Positions 1-12,280 of a DNA stretch of 64,000 bases are shown piece by piece. Source of the stretch: Isoetes taiwanensis (Eukaryota; Streptophyta; Lycopodiopsida; Isoetales; Isoetaceae); contig JAJEKV010000001.1 in NCBI GenBank assembly GCA_021234155.1, positions 31,880,177 to 31,944,176 on the forward strand, written 5' to 3'. A program made the translations under genes and the position numbers. A model generated the notes under the pieces. The model saw only the letters and a list, made by a program, of their open reading frames with translations, was not told the origin of the DNA and searched no databases. Each line of letters opens with the position of its first letter. The first letter of the stretch is position 1.

Positions 1-11
1 AACAATTGCAA

Positions 12-200
12 TTAACAATTTTCATGGAGTCTTGACCTCATCAAATTAAATGCCCGCTTGTACAGACTGATTGCTCGTGTTTCACGCAAGAACATGTGTT
101 TTTTCTTTAGCTTTCTAATGCAAGAAGGTTTTAAGTATTCAAATTGCCTAAGCCCAATCCAACCTCTAGATATCGATCCACAAAATTTCGAATAATTCAA
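12..200 (-). pseudogene. Transposase fragment, relative of the 46-kb element
   Basis: This minus-strand open stretch of 62 codons resembles the start of the second transposase exon at 46.35 kb. Both have a G-L-R-x-F-E-x-L-K-P block, then a basic R-K/R-L-K segment, then an R-x-A-x-N-x-R/M-R motif at the same spacing. No flanking zinc-finger or DDE parts are visible and the window edge cuts the 3' side. It is probably a truncated second copy of the same DNA-transposon family. The similarity is seen directly by eye. The element's ends are not identifiable here. Confidence 0.5.
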
Positions 201-236
201 CCAGTAAAATTACAAAGGAAATAAAATTAGTCACCT

Positions 237-264
237 CATTACATTACATTACATTACATTACAT
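237..264. repeat. ATTAC microsatellite
   Basis: Five head-to-tail copies of the pentamer TTACA (ATTAC) with almost no interruption. Confidence 0.9.
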
Positions 265-2039
265 ACAAATCTTTTTACATATTCAAGACCCTAAACTCCC
301 ACACATGACATGAATTTTATTTCATTTACTATGAAGTCACATAATTTCTTAACAATTAATACATCTCCACACTAATTTCTTCTTAGTTACCGCCACATCT
401 ATAATACATCCGTAATATACATGTAAACAAATATACATGTACGTGTTGCCATGAAATAATTTGACATTTCCATGTAGAGCAAACTAGTGCAGATCAGATC
501 TACATTACATTCAAAAAGTAAAGAAATTGCTACAAACTTTACATCAAGTGTTAAAAAAAAACATCTTTATTCTCAAGAAAAAAAAGATGCAATTACAGCC
601 TAAATTACAAATGCACTGTGTAATGTCAATATATTGAATTGGTTGTGTTCTCTTCTTCATGACATTCTAATTTTTGGTGAAACCTTTGTGTTATCTAACC
701 AAAACCGAAAGCAACCATATCCTTCATAGCCCCGATCTATAGTATTTGTTCTTGATTTCGACCGCTAATGCCCAAAGATTTGTTCCACCTAGTGACATTC
801 TTTTCCTTCTCTCTACCGCTAGTTTCATATTTCTAGGATATATTTTTAGCAACTTAGTCGCTAGTGAAGTCTTCTAATTCTCCTTCCTCTCCAACCACCA
901 TAGATAGTACGTAATGCTTTAAAGAAGTTTGTCATTGCTATTTGCATGTTTGACATCTTGAGGCCATCCTTTAAATTCTTTTTACCAGACTTTTCACGAT
1001 AGCCTCTTGAGGCCTTCCAATGACCGGCTCAAATAGGAATTGCAATCTTTTGTCCCCGCATAATAATCTTCTTGCAAATATACTTTGTTGCTTTTGATTC
1101 AAATTAGATACCTCATTCATTATGAGATTTACAACAAAGATTCACCTTTCTTCTAATTGGCTTTGTCAATGCATCCACCCCCTACAAACCCTCTCTTTTG
1201 ATTTTTTTTGCCTCGCTTGTAACAAGCTTTTCCTCAAACTTCATCAACAGAGGATTGAAATCTGAACCCCATGCCGACCTCGGTGTTTGCATGAGAGTCC
1301 AATTCTTCCATAGTTTCTTCTTCAATTGGTGCTTTAAGACATCGATCCATTCTCGGCAGAAAGGGGATACAACATCCCCACACAAAAAAATCGATTATTA
1401 ACCAGATTTGTATTATCGCTTTGAAGGGATTTGTATTATCGCTTGAAGGAAAGGGATTTCAATTTCTTCAAGATACATTTGTTTGTTTTGAAATGCATTC
1501 AATTTAGGAGCAGCTATAATAGATTCGAGAAAAGTTTTCCTTGAGGTAAAAACCGGAGCCATGTTTGATCGATTGAGGAAAGTTCAAAATAAAAGGCCAA
1601 GATTTCGGGAGGATTTGGTATAATTATGGAGAATATTGTACGCCAACCGCCTTTATTAATGATAGGCAACTCCATGTAAAATTCAAAATGTACATTACAA
1701 ACACTTTAACCCAGTTCAAATTTCTACATCAATATACAAAAAAATTCAATCACCCTTTTATGCTTCTACCCTGCTGGAAAGGACACTTTGTCGACAATAA
1801 TACAAGACAAAAACTAAGAGCACCAGATCAAAAAAAAAAAAGATGAAAAAGGGAGATGCTTCCGGGCACAACCGGCATCCAAGGATGCCCGCAAAATAGT
1901 TTTTTGCTTCATCATCGTCCGGGAGAAATGGAATGTATTCGGGATGTCTACATGGAGAAGAAGTTGCTAGATTCACAAGGCATATTTCCTCATGTTGACA
2001 CATCAATTTTTGATCTCAATACAACAGAGATGAGGAAGG
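265..2039. other. No recognised gene; AT-rich, one short conserved-looking ORF
   Basis: The stretch is AT-rich with poly-A/T runs. On the minus strand at 1,182-1,385 there is a 67-codon open frame rich in Trp, Lys and Leu. It reads like part of a real protein but I do not recognise the family. Given the transposase piece just upstream at 12-200 on the same strand, it may belong to the same decayed element. That link is inference. Confidence 0.3.
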
Positions 2040-5039
2040 CCCAGAGATTGGATGATGAAAAACTGATCTCGCCTCCGACGATGCATCGAAAGGAAGTCCT
2101 TTACAAGAAAAACCTCAAAGAACAAAGGACAGGAATCATTTGAAGAGGCATGCCACCAACCAAAAAAAATATTAGAGTGCTCAAGAAGGCAGCTTGGAGA
2201 GGAATTACAAAGGCTTACTGTGGGACCTGGTCGCCGCTCTGAGCTAGACATGCAAAAATACAAGGTCTCTAATGACGACCAAGAAGTATGTCTTCCGGTA
2301 CAAAGACTTTGTCAAACAGCCAGGTTGAAGAACGCTGTAAACCTTAAAGGGATTCACACGAAAAGTTGCATCCAACTTGAAAAGAAAAGTCGATTGGTGA
2401 AGTGCACTCGGATGCGTAATCCACTTTCTTTATCAAGTGTCCACCGGTTTCAAGTGTGCATTGCCGATGTGGGTACAGTCCCCATGATATCACACTATTC
2501 GTGCTTGATAGCTGAGGCACCAGATGGTCGCTTGATGACTATAATACGCTCTACAACATATGCGGTGGTTACACGACGGAAATGAATTACACAATTGTCA
2601 CGATATGCCCCCTCGACATGTCCCACGATATGCTTTATCCGGGCCGCAAAAGACTTGGAATGCATCAAAGTGATACGGCAGCGGTCCTCATAGATGAAAA
2701 ACAGGAATTGAATTTAGCACGTTAGTAAAATTTCTCATGTCCTTATCGCTATGATAGCCATGATGGATGATAAGGAATATGATCGCTTAAGGGAAAACCA
2801 GATGGAGAAAAACTTGCATGACAAGCAGTTATCGCCTAGATGAACGCACAAATGTCTTTTATCTTGAGCAAGAAGATAAGGGAAGGGTATCGCTGACGGG
2901 AACGCCTAGAGGAAGAAGAGGAAGAAAACCAGGTCAACCCTTTCTTGTAGAGCACATTAAGCACGCCACATAAGGGGAGGCTAAACAAGAACGGATTCTC
3001 TATGGCCCTTTCTCATTATCTCATTGAAGCATTTTGCCCATTGGGGACAACTTGTTATGAGCTTTCACGGAGGTTACATCGGGCAGGAAGCTTTGAAGTT
3101 AGCAAGGAAATGCCGTGAGCCGCCATCTCCGATGATCGAGCCAAGCATTTCTTGGAGCTCTTCTTTGAGAAAGTACTAGAGGAAGCATCTAGGGGACCAA
3201 TCGGCAGTGAAAAATGCAAAGCTTCTACCTCTAAGGCCAAAATACCTCTAAGGCTGGAAGTTAATGACAGGGATCGAGAGCCCAACCAAAAGCTCTAGCC
3301 GTGTTAGCGTAAAGAGTAATGAACTATCAAGCATAGTTCAAACTATACAGATCTCAACTGATGTGGTTGGTGCTTCTAGCAGACCGGAGACAACTCAGAA
3401 TAAGGATGCAACGGAAGAAGACACCACGAGGATTGATGAAAAAGAAAGGTATTGTGACAATGCTCGTTTTCTTATGATATCCATGCATTTTACAAACGAC
3501 AAGCATATAGAAATCGCACCTGGCGCGATTTAGAATTTCCTTTGACTTTCATATTTTTAGATTTTGTTGACATGCATCATTAACTAAATCGCTACCGGCG
3601 CCGCTTGCTTGTTCCATTTCTTTCATCTCATACGCTATTGTTTATGCTATGCATTATGATTCGGCTTCCCCAAAAGTACCGGGTCTTTGATTTGAATGGT
3701 GTGTTATGTAGAACGCTTCCTAAAGCAACGCTTTGATAAGTCATGGTATGCGCAACAACTATTTGAGACGATACCAAATATGTTTACCCCGCTTTATCTA
3801 AAGGAGATGTTGGACCAGGCCTTCACCGTTTCATTGTGCAATTTGGTCATCTATGGAGCATAGAAATATACGTAGTTTTGAAAGTAGTGCCCGAGCTAAA
3901 TAGAGATTAAGGCCCATCCGATCAAAGCAATGTGCTTCATTCACAAACCCTAAAGATCCCTGTAAAAAAGGTATTTGTGAAATGCTTATGCAACATGATG
4001 GATGCCCTAGGTGTTGAGGAAAAGGAAGGCATGCCATGGTTGATGATGACGCCTTAAAGTGTTGCTTCAATCACCACAGCCATTAAATCCGCCATCCTAT
4101 CATCCCGATATGTTTAGCCAAGATGACTTCCTACTTCATTTTGTCGTTGTCTTGCAAGAAATAGCTTCGTGAAAAAACGGTCGAAGAGATACAAACACTA
4201 TATCCGCTACTTGATCTGGACAGGAAAATTGATAGGGACCTTGAGAAAATCGTTCTAGAAAGGGAACTCTTTTGATATATATATATGTATACCTAAAAAT
4301 ACACTTTCCATAAAAGTTTTGAATATGAAATATACTTTTACACCAAAGCTTTTGAATATATATTGTGTTCTTTTGTAGCAAAGATTATTGGTTCTCAGGT
4401 ACACATTGTATTATTATATTATGTGTATGCAAGATGAACCATGAGGACCTTCGCAGTGCCGCCAATTTAGAAATAGAACTTGAGGACTGGCCGATCGTTG
4501 TTGCTATGAATCCCGGCCCGCTTCTATCCCGATCCATTCGATGTTGTAATCCATCTTCTATGGAATCCAGAGCATGGTTTGTTCATGATCGAGAGGATCT
4601 CGTGAGCGCCTCGCCGCATTTATGAATCGGAATAGTTTTTGAAGTTTATGTTGTTTGATCATGCTATATTTATTAACAAAATCGGGCCACGCGCCGACAT
4701 TTGAACCATTTAAAATCTCTCGCTTTGTAGCAACTTGCTTGTCGTTATTTATTGATAAAGCACTAAAATTTCAATCTATAGATTTCAGAAGTCGCCCCGT
4801 GATGGTATGAAATAATAAGCAATTTCCTACTTTTTATATTGCCAACATTCTGGCCATAATATGGGTGATTTGCATCAATATTTGAATGCATTTCAATTTC
4901 AACACAAAATGCATATTCCTAGGCCGAAAAATGAACTCAAAGGCAAAAGTGTGGTTAATTCAATATAAAGGTCAATAAAAGGCTTATACGGCACATTTTG
5001 GAATAGACATAATCCCAATTTAATTGAATGATGGTTACA

Positions 5040-7830
5040 ATGTATGGGTGGCTATAGACAATGGCTAGGGTTGACCACTCCATCCGCCCCCTCCCTGCGG
5101 CATACTTTTGCAGATAGGCTAGATCGGCTCGGGTGCTTAATTTAGCTCGCCGGATACGCAATCTCATGGTATCACCCATTGAGATTGCTCCGGTTGTACT
5201 CCCCTGGTCCATCGAGGCGTGAAGGGTTCCATCTCCCCTTCTGGGTCTAGAGGTTCCAGGGGCTAGAGAATCGCGGGCAACACACCCATTCTTCCCCACT
5301 TAACCCCCAAAATAAGAGCCAGCCGCCACCGCAACTCTTGAGAGGCAGGCCAACACCATTGCCCCTGTGAGGTGCCGGACCCATGCCCGCCCACTTGAAG
5401 TGACCGCCATAAGCCTAGCCCGCTATGGGATCCCCAAGAGTCGCAAAGACTCGCCAGGGACCCTCCCACCGCCTCGCCTCTAGCCCCTCGCTATGTAGTG
5501 TCGAAGTCATACCATAGCTCTCATAGCCCTGGGTGGGTTCCTATGCATAGGCCGTAATAATAATAGGAACTAAAGGGTCTAAACTAGAGCATTACTAAGT
5601 AATGGCTACTAGGTCTACCCCCTTCCCAATACAAGAGGAGCAAACATGATCAACCAATATTACATATCCACATAACATGATCACAATAAGAAGAACATCT
5701 AAACCTAATCATATACATCTAACTTACGCTAGGGTTCATTGATTAGGGTTCAAGATCTATACCGGTGGTCTAGGGAAGGCTCTACTAGAGACACGAATGC
5801 TAACTCATCCGAGTCCTAACTTCCAGATGATCTACAAAGAACTCTAATCCAAATACCGCCCCCGAGGAACTCCCCTCTTATTCCCCTGCCTCCATGATCT
5901 TTGAGGTGGTTGAAGTAGCTCCCACTCCTATTGATGCACACACGCCTGGGGCTGCTATGCTAGGCTATGCCACAAAGAATGGTTCTAAAACGGAGTTTCG
6001 AGCCGCCAAAAGAGTTCTAGACCTGGAGTTTTAAAATGGCTTAGGTTAGGGTTTGGCCATTTATAGGTTAATGTTGATGTCACCTGAAGTAAATACTACA
6101 TTACGTAAAAGATATTATGTTCAATCTTACCCAAATTCTCGCTTTAACTCTTCACTTTACCTTTTTGCATTGTTGAATATAAACTGAAAGGCAATTCTTT
6201 TGCCAAGGGTCGGACTTTCATTCATAAAGATAACATACAATCAATCAAATCATTCCCAAGCTCCAATGTCTTGGGCACAAGATCAAAGAATATTGATGAT
6301 AGATGAAATCAAACAATTTGCCTCAATTATCCATTGATTCATGAAGCAAGGAAGGCATATTCAAGCATTTGTGTGTCAATCCAGCCTTCAAGCAGTGTTT
6401 CTTGATCGAATCTCACGCCAAAGCCCTCGAAGTCCTTTCAGAACATAATTCCCTTTCATAATCGTCTGTTTCTGGCCCATTATTGGCCTCACTCCAAAGA
6501 TGTGCACACGCTCTGGGGGCTGTTGTGCTAGGCTATGCCATAGCAAACGGTTCTCTAAACGGAGTTTGGAGCGCAAAGAAGATTCACAGACCGTTGGAGC
6601 CAGGAAAGAGGCCTAGGGTTAGGGTTTAGGCCTCTATAGGTTAGGTTCCACATGTTATGCCACGTGGCTCCAATAGGGCAATCCCATGTGGCGGGTGCCC
6701 AATAGGTTAAGGCCACGTGGAAAATGGTCTTAACCTAAGGTTGGCTAAGTTATATAAATGACTTAGTCATGCACCTTATGCCACTAATCTATGGTATACA
6801 AGACTATGAAGGTAGATTTGTATAGTGATCTCGACCTAGAAATATATGTATTTATGGCATATATTTCCCTGGAACGTCACAAAGGCTACAACCAAGACAT
6901 TGAAACGCAGGCCAATCATGTCTACAACTTCAAGACATCGCCCTTGTAACACTTATGTTCTTGCAGATACACAAATTGAACATCCAACTTAGACAGGTAA
7001 AAGTAGATGTGGCTCCTCTTTAAAGCAAACATTAATTATTTTGAGAAATTTAAGATTCTATTTGAGCATGAAATAGGTCGCGACGCTACCCACATGATGC
7101 AAAATATGGCTAGATCGAAGCGCGGTTGACGCTTTTATTCTAGAAATTACGCCAAGAAATTATAGTTGTGTGAAATTGCATTCAAGGGGACTTTCCCACG
7201 CCTTTGCCGCGGACGCCCTGTAATCTATAATGATGCTCCCATCGAGATAAATACGGGAATTCCTCCCATGGCGCACTCACATCACCATGGCAAGGCCCCT
7301 CCGCATACTCCGACCACTTGGGATGGCCAAGGTCCGGCAAGGAACATGGAGGTGTCATTCGCTCCACGCCCACTATGGAAAATCCTATACGAAAGCTGCA
7401 TATATACGCTAGCATACAATCATCATGCAAAATAATATACCACCAATTAAGGGTGGCCCATCCATCATCATCAATGAAAAGATAAGACATCCATAATAAC
7501 ATGAAATAACACCATGACAAGGCACTACCCCAGTGCTCGGACTCCAACGGATCAACTGACGGCCACGGTCTCAAGATATCAACAGACGGAGGTATAACAT
7601 GGCATTGGCTGGCCTAATACAATGACTAGGGTTGTCCACTCCATCCCCTCCTCGTGGCACACTTTTTGCAGATAGGCTGAATCATGCTATGACGTGCTTG
7701 TAGCCCTCCTGATAACGCAATCCCAAGGAATCACCCTTCTGGGACTACTCCAGCATTACATCTCCCTGGGTCCGATGAGGCAGGAGAGAGGCGTTCTCCC
7801 TCGGGCCGCCATGCTATGGCAAAAGATAGA
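5040..7830. repeat. Pairs of diverged internal repeats, copy 1
   Basis: About 200 bp at 5,055-5,270, containing CAATGGCTAGGGTTGACCAC, recurs diverged at 7,615-7,830. A second pair, sharing GCTAGGCTATGCCA followed by a TAGGGTTAGGGTTT tail, lies at about 5,935-6,060 and 6,505-6,620. The order is A-B-B'-A' in direct orientation. The equivalent pairs in copy 2 lie near 16,555-16,740 and 19,125-19,320. They could be remnants of old LTRs or of an internal duplication. No ORF explains them. Confidence 0.6.
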
Positions 7831-9167
7831 AGAGCAAGACACATTTTGAAGACTAATCCTTACACTTTGATCTGAATTTCAAGGCACAAGAAGAATGTCT
7901 TATTGGCATACATTGAAGGCTTGAAGAGCAAGGTGAGGACAATTAACTCAGGTCACACAAAAGAGGCAAAGGGAGAATCAAGCAAAAAAAAAGAAGACGA
8001 CCCCTGGAAGATCTCTTGGCATGTAATCATTTGAGTTCTTGGCATCTTTGTGCTCTTTGATTCCCATCCCACATCTCCCATGCTTTCTACCATCATGAAA
8101 TACCCATGAGATCTTGAATTCCATGCCCACAATAATTCATTTCCCACGCCAAATTTGGCTTTGAAGATTTTTTCTAGTCAAAACTACACTTTCAAGAACC
8201 ATTCACATGCCACACACTTATCATACCACTTCCACATCATTCAAAGTTCTAAAACCTCACTTGACTTGGTCATACATGTGGTCAAAGGTCAACATTCCAT
8301 CCATCAAAGTCAACGAAAAGGGAAGATCATAAGATCCCTAAGGGAAGCATTCAAAAGTCAAGTTTGCCTAAGGAAATGCCAATGATTTGCATTTTTACAA
8401 AAATTGACCCATGGAAGGTACATTTGAAGTGCAAGTCATCACACACATCACCTCTCTTGGCATGCCATGTCATGCCTTTATCTCCATGATCACACTTCAA
8501 ATTTTTGTCATTGCTGGATCATTGCCACATCATCATTCGCACCTCCACATCACCATCCACATGTCACACACATCATGTTCACATCACTTGAGGTTTTGAC
8601 TAGAAAGAATTTTCTAAGCCAAGTTGATTGACACACGCCACCATCCTTATTTGCCATGTCATCCCTACCTTGCCTTGTCATCATTCTCACATGCCACATC
8701 ACCTCCCTTTGAGCCATTTTAAGCCAAAATCGAAAATGCCCAATTGCAAAAAAAGATTCCGTAATCTTCTAGAGCATGAAAAAAGAGTCCCATTGGAAAA
8801 AGAAAATTGAAAAAATTCGTTTATCTTGGTCCTTATATTTGCCTCCTTGTGAAACGTGCCATAGTCCATGGGGTAAAATTTTTTTTCCTATCTATCCAAA
8901 AGCCTATTTTTCTTTCCCACCAATCTCCCCATGCCGTGTGGAACATCCCCGGGCAGGGGGTGGAGGCACCTAATCCCACGTGGATATTGCACTTAATAAT
9001 TATAAATTAAGGTTTTGCTTTTCCTTATATACCTTGAGCCGCCAAACCTAAATTTGCCTCGTGGATATATCGCTGAAAGTTATCAAGAACCCTAAACCCG
9101 CGGAACGCCAAGATCCGGCCGATAGGGCCAAACCAATTGTGCAATCATGCTCCAAACCCGAATAACC

Positions 9168-10563
9168 CGAAAGTGGCTATCCCGTATTGTCCCCGTGAGA
9201 AAAAAAAATAAAACCATCGACAGATTGATTACATGTGGATTTGAGCAAGGCTACCATCAAAGATTGCTATCCATTACCATTTTTAGAAGAGGTTTTACAT
9301 GTCGCTGTGTAAAGATATTTATTCCTTCTTAGATGGTTTCTCAGGTTTTAATCAAATAAATATTAAAGAAGAAGATCAGCCAAAAACTTCATTCATTACA
9401 CCTTGGGGAACATTTGCCATGAAAAGGATGCCCTTTGGGCTAATGAATGCTTCTGCAACATTCCAAAGAGCTATGGACACAATTTTTAAAGATATGCCTA
9501 CTAACACTTTTCGTGGTGTTCTTGATGATCTCGCTGGGAACTTCGGGGAACTTCCCTTGAAACCACTTTGATATGCTAACTATGTTGTTTGCCTTATGTA
9601 GAAAAGGGGAGTCGCCTTGAACAAAAAATGTGTTTTCTTATCCTCAAAAAGGGAATTACTTGGACATGTGGTGTCCACAAAAGGTATACAAATTGCTGAA
9701 GCTAAGATTGAGGCTTTGAAAAAGTTGGCACCTCCTAAGACCCTCAAACAGGTTAAAAGTTTCATGGGGATGACCAGCTTCTTGAAAATGTCATTTTTCA
9801 CACACTATGAGTCCAATTTCTAACCTCACAAAGGTTGGAAAATTTTCCAAAATTGAGAGCAAGCATATTCTGATCAATTGGGATGAACAGTGCCAAGAGT
9901 CTTTTGACAAAATCATTAATGCCATTTGTAACTCCATCTTGTTAAAGCCTCCTAATCTTGAAAAGCCTTTCAAAGCCTACAGTGTCACCAAAAGGGCAAT
10001 TGGTCTTGCCTTGTTACAAGAGGATCATGTGATTGCTTTTGCAAGCAAAATGTGGTCAGACACTGAGCTGAGATATTCCAGATTAGAGAAGAGTGCAGCT
10101 GCCTTGATGTTCTTGATAGAGAGACAAGGACATTTGCTACAAAACAGCCAAATCCAGGTCTTTATGAGGCAAAATCCTTTATTTTTTGCCAAAAAGCAAC
10201 CAAAAGCAAAGTTGTGCAGGTGGGCTTGCAAAGTTCAAACCTATGACATCACTGTTAAAGTGGTCAATCTAGTAGAGAATCCCACCATACCGCCTTTATG
10301 TTCTATTTGAGCACGAGGATCAAAATGGTCTATGCAATGATGATAATGTGACTAACTTGGTTGCTTTTGATGTAGAAAACACAGATTGGCAGTGTGAGAT
10401 TAGGGGTTATCTCGAAAACAATGAAGTATCAAAGAATTTGAGCAGCAGTCAAGAAAGGAGATTTAAGGACAAATGCAAGAAGTTCAGACTTATTGAAGAT
10501 GTATTGTGCAAGATTGACAAGGAAGGAGTTTTATTGAGGTGTGTAGAGCAGATTCACAAGTGA
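9168..10563 (+). pseudogene. Ty3/gypsy reverse transcriptase-RNase H relic, copy 1
   Basis: Frame pieces at 9,299-9,571, 9,617-9,823, 9,807-10,310 and 10,348-10,563 together spell a Ty3/gypsy pol segment. The RT palm motifs SFLDGFSGFNQI, TPWGTFAMKRMPFGLMNASA and LGHVVSTKGI are followed by an RNase H-like stretch (CQESFD, SILLKPPN, AFASKMWSD, RLEKSAAAL). Several small indels break the frame; near 9,300 copy 1 is garbled where copy 2 reads through. The fingers part of RT upstream is damaged. No protease or integrase domain is recognisable. This is a dead or badly read fragment rather than a complete element. Confidence 0.85.
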
Positions 10564-11862
10564 AGGGATATATGAACTGGCTAGGGATTAAGTAATTCAT
10601 TTTGGGAGGGGGGGAGGGGGGGGCTTTCACACATGGTTGAGACTACGATTTCTGGCGTGTATTGTATGCAAAACCGTATAGTTGTGCATGTTTGAGCAGC
10701 TTCATTCCATTTAGAGGTCATGTTGCTTTTTTAGGTTTTTGGATGGCATTCTTGGCAATGATTCTAAAAGAAAAAAGATAGCTTGCCTCTTGTAGGGAGT
10801 CGATAAGGCCGCATTGTGTGCCTTTGCACGCCTAGTGCCTTGCTCCAGCCCCAAAACTGCCCTCCTAGTGCAGATGCGATTAGGGGGCAATGTTCGAAGC
10901 CGCGGAAGCCCTCTAGGCTTCGCTATTGCATATGTGTGTGGCTTGCGTGCAAGGCATCCAAACGAGGCTTCAAAGGGAAAGCTAAGGCGCTGGATTCCGA
11001 TCCTCCGCCCAACGAGGAGGATTTGTTTCTTTTTTTTTTTTTGTTTTGTTTTGCTTTGTTTCTTTTACAAAGGTCGAATTGCGTGCATTGTGGATCCGGG
11101 TGCGTAATGTGAAAGGCATCGAGAGATTCTTTCCGGCTTTGTGGCTATCGCGGCTTGGAGATACAAAAACACAAAAAGGGAAAAAATTTTACTTGTGTGT
11201 TTGATTTCGAAGTTGCCTCCTCAAATGCTCCAAAGAAGTTGCCCGCTCAAATGCTCCAAATAAAGTCTAATGTAATTATCTTTGGGACCGAAAATGCGAG
11301 GCGGCGTTTATTTTGATAAGTAAAACTTGGGTAAGACATTGCAACCGTGCTCAAATCGGTCTTTTAGGCAAGAGCCAAGATTATATCATAACATATATAT
11401 GTTCTTATGTTTGTCCTCCCCAATCCGGCCGTTGATCCGGAGATCCTACTACCACGGGTTTTGGGACGATCTTATGGCCCGTGGTTTGGGAGTTTGTGAC
11501 CGATTATATGTAAGTGATCCTACGGTCCGTGTTGATCTGATCCTCGACCGTTGGTCCGAGATCCCACGGCTCCACGCTGTTTTAGATATATCCTACATGA
11601 TCCTCACGGCCCGATTGATCATAATCCTTGGTCCACGATCCCACGACTCACATTGCATGCTCCTGCCTTGGTATTTTCAACAAATCTTAAGGAAAGGCTT
11701 TTAAAATTTTATGTTATTGGGGGATAAGAACCTGGTCATTAACCCCCAAACCCCCATTCTAACCACTAGAATGTGCATTAATTCCATGAATAATTTATAT
11801 TTCAAAATATACTTAAAGGTAATATTCTAATTAAGATAAAATAGAATATAACATTCTAGATA

Positions 11863-11941
11863 ATTCAAGAAAGTTCTAGAAAGTTCTCGAGGCTCTAGAA
11901 AATTCTAAAATCTTCTAGAATGTTCTAGAAAGTTCTAGAAT
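11863..11941. promoter_or_regulatory. Heat-shock-element-like arrays, copy 1
   Basis: Two runs of alternating NTTCN/NGAAN pentamers occur. Positions 11,863-11,892 read TTC-GAA-TTC-GAA-TTC-GAG, and 11,912-11,941 read six perfect units TTC-GAA-TTC-GAA-TTC-GAA. Three alternating units suffice for heat-shock-factor binding in known HSEs. The surrounding DNA is rich in TTCTAGAA, so the arrays may have arisen by simple-repeat expansion. Function is inferred only. Confidence 0.45.
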
Positions 11942-12280
11942 TCTAAATTGTTTTGGAATATAAGAGAATCTAGGGGAAATCTAAGAGAATCCTTCCAAAT
12001 GTAAGGGAATCTTTAGGAATGTAAGGAAATAGGGAAATACTTCCGTAAAAGTTCGGATGTTTTGAAAGTTTTAATGTTCCGTAAAGTTCTAGAATGTTTT
12101 AGAAATTTGTAGAATGTAAGGGAATCCGTGAGAATTAAAGGGAATCTAAGGAAATCTCATAAATTATAAGAGAATCTAGGAAGATATTTACAAGTCTAAA
12201 GGAATCTTTTTAAAATCTAGTTGAATCTAGGGGAATCTTCATAATAATATCTAAGGGAATCTAAAAAGATCTTGATGAAA
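11942..12280. repeat. Degenerate GAATCTAAGG repeats, copy 1
   Basis: The stretch is built of loosely repeated 10-17-bp words such as AGAATCTAGG and GGGAATCTAA. The copy-2 counterpart is about 23,450-23,780. It is low in complexity and explains the short spurious frames there. Confidence 0.6.

Noticed and set aside
6608-6632. Interstitial telomere repeat (TTTAGGG-like)
   Set aside because: Only about two degenerate units (TAGGGTTAGGGTTTAGG) are present. This is too short to be a telomeric tract.
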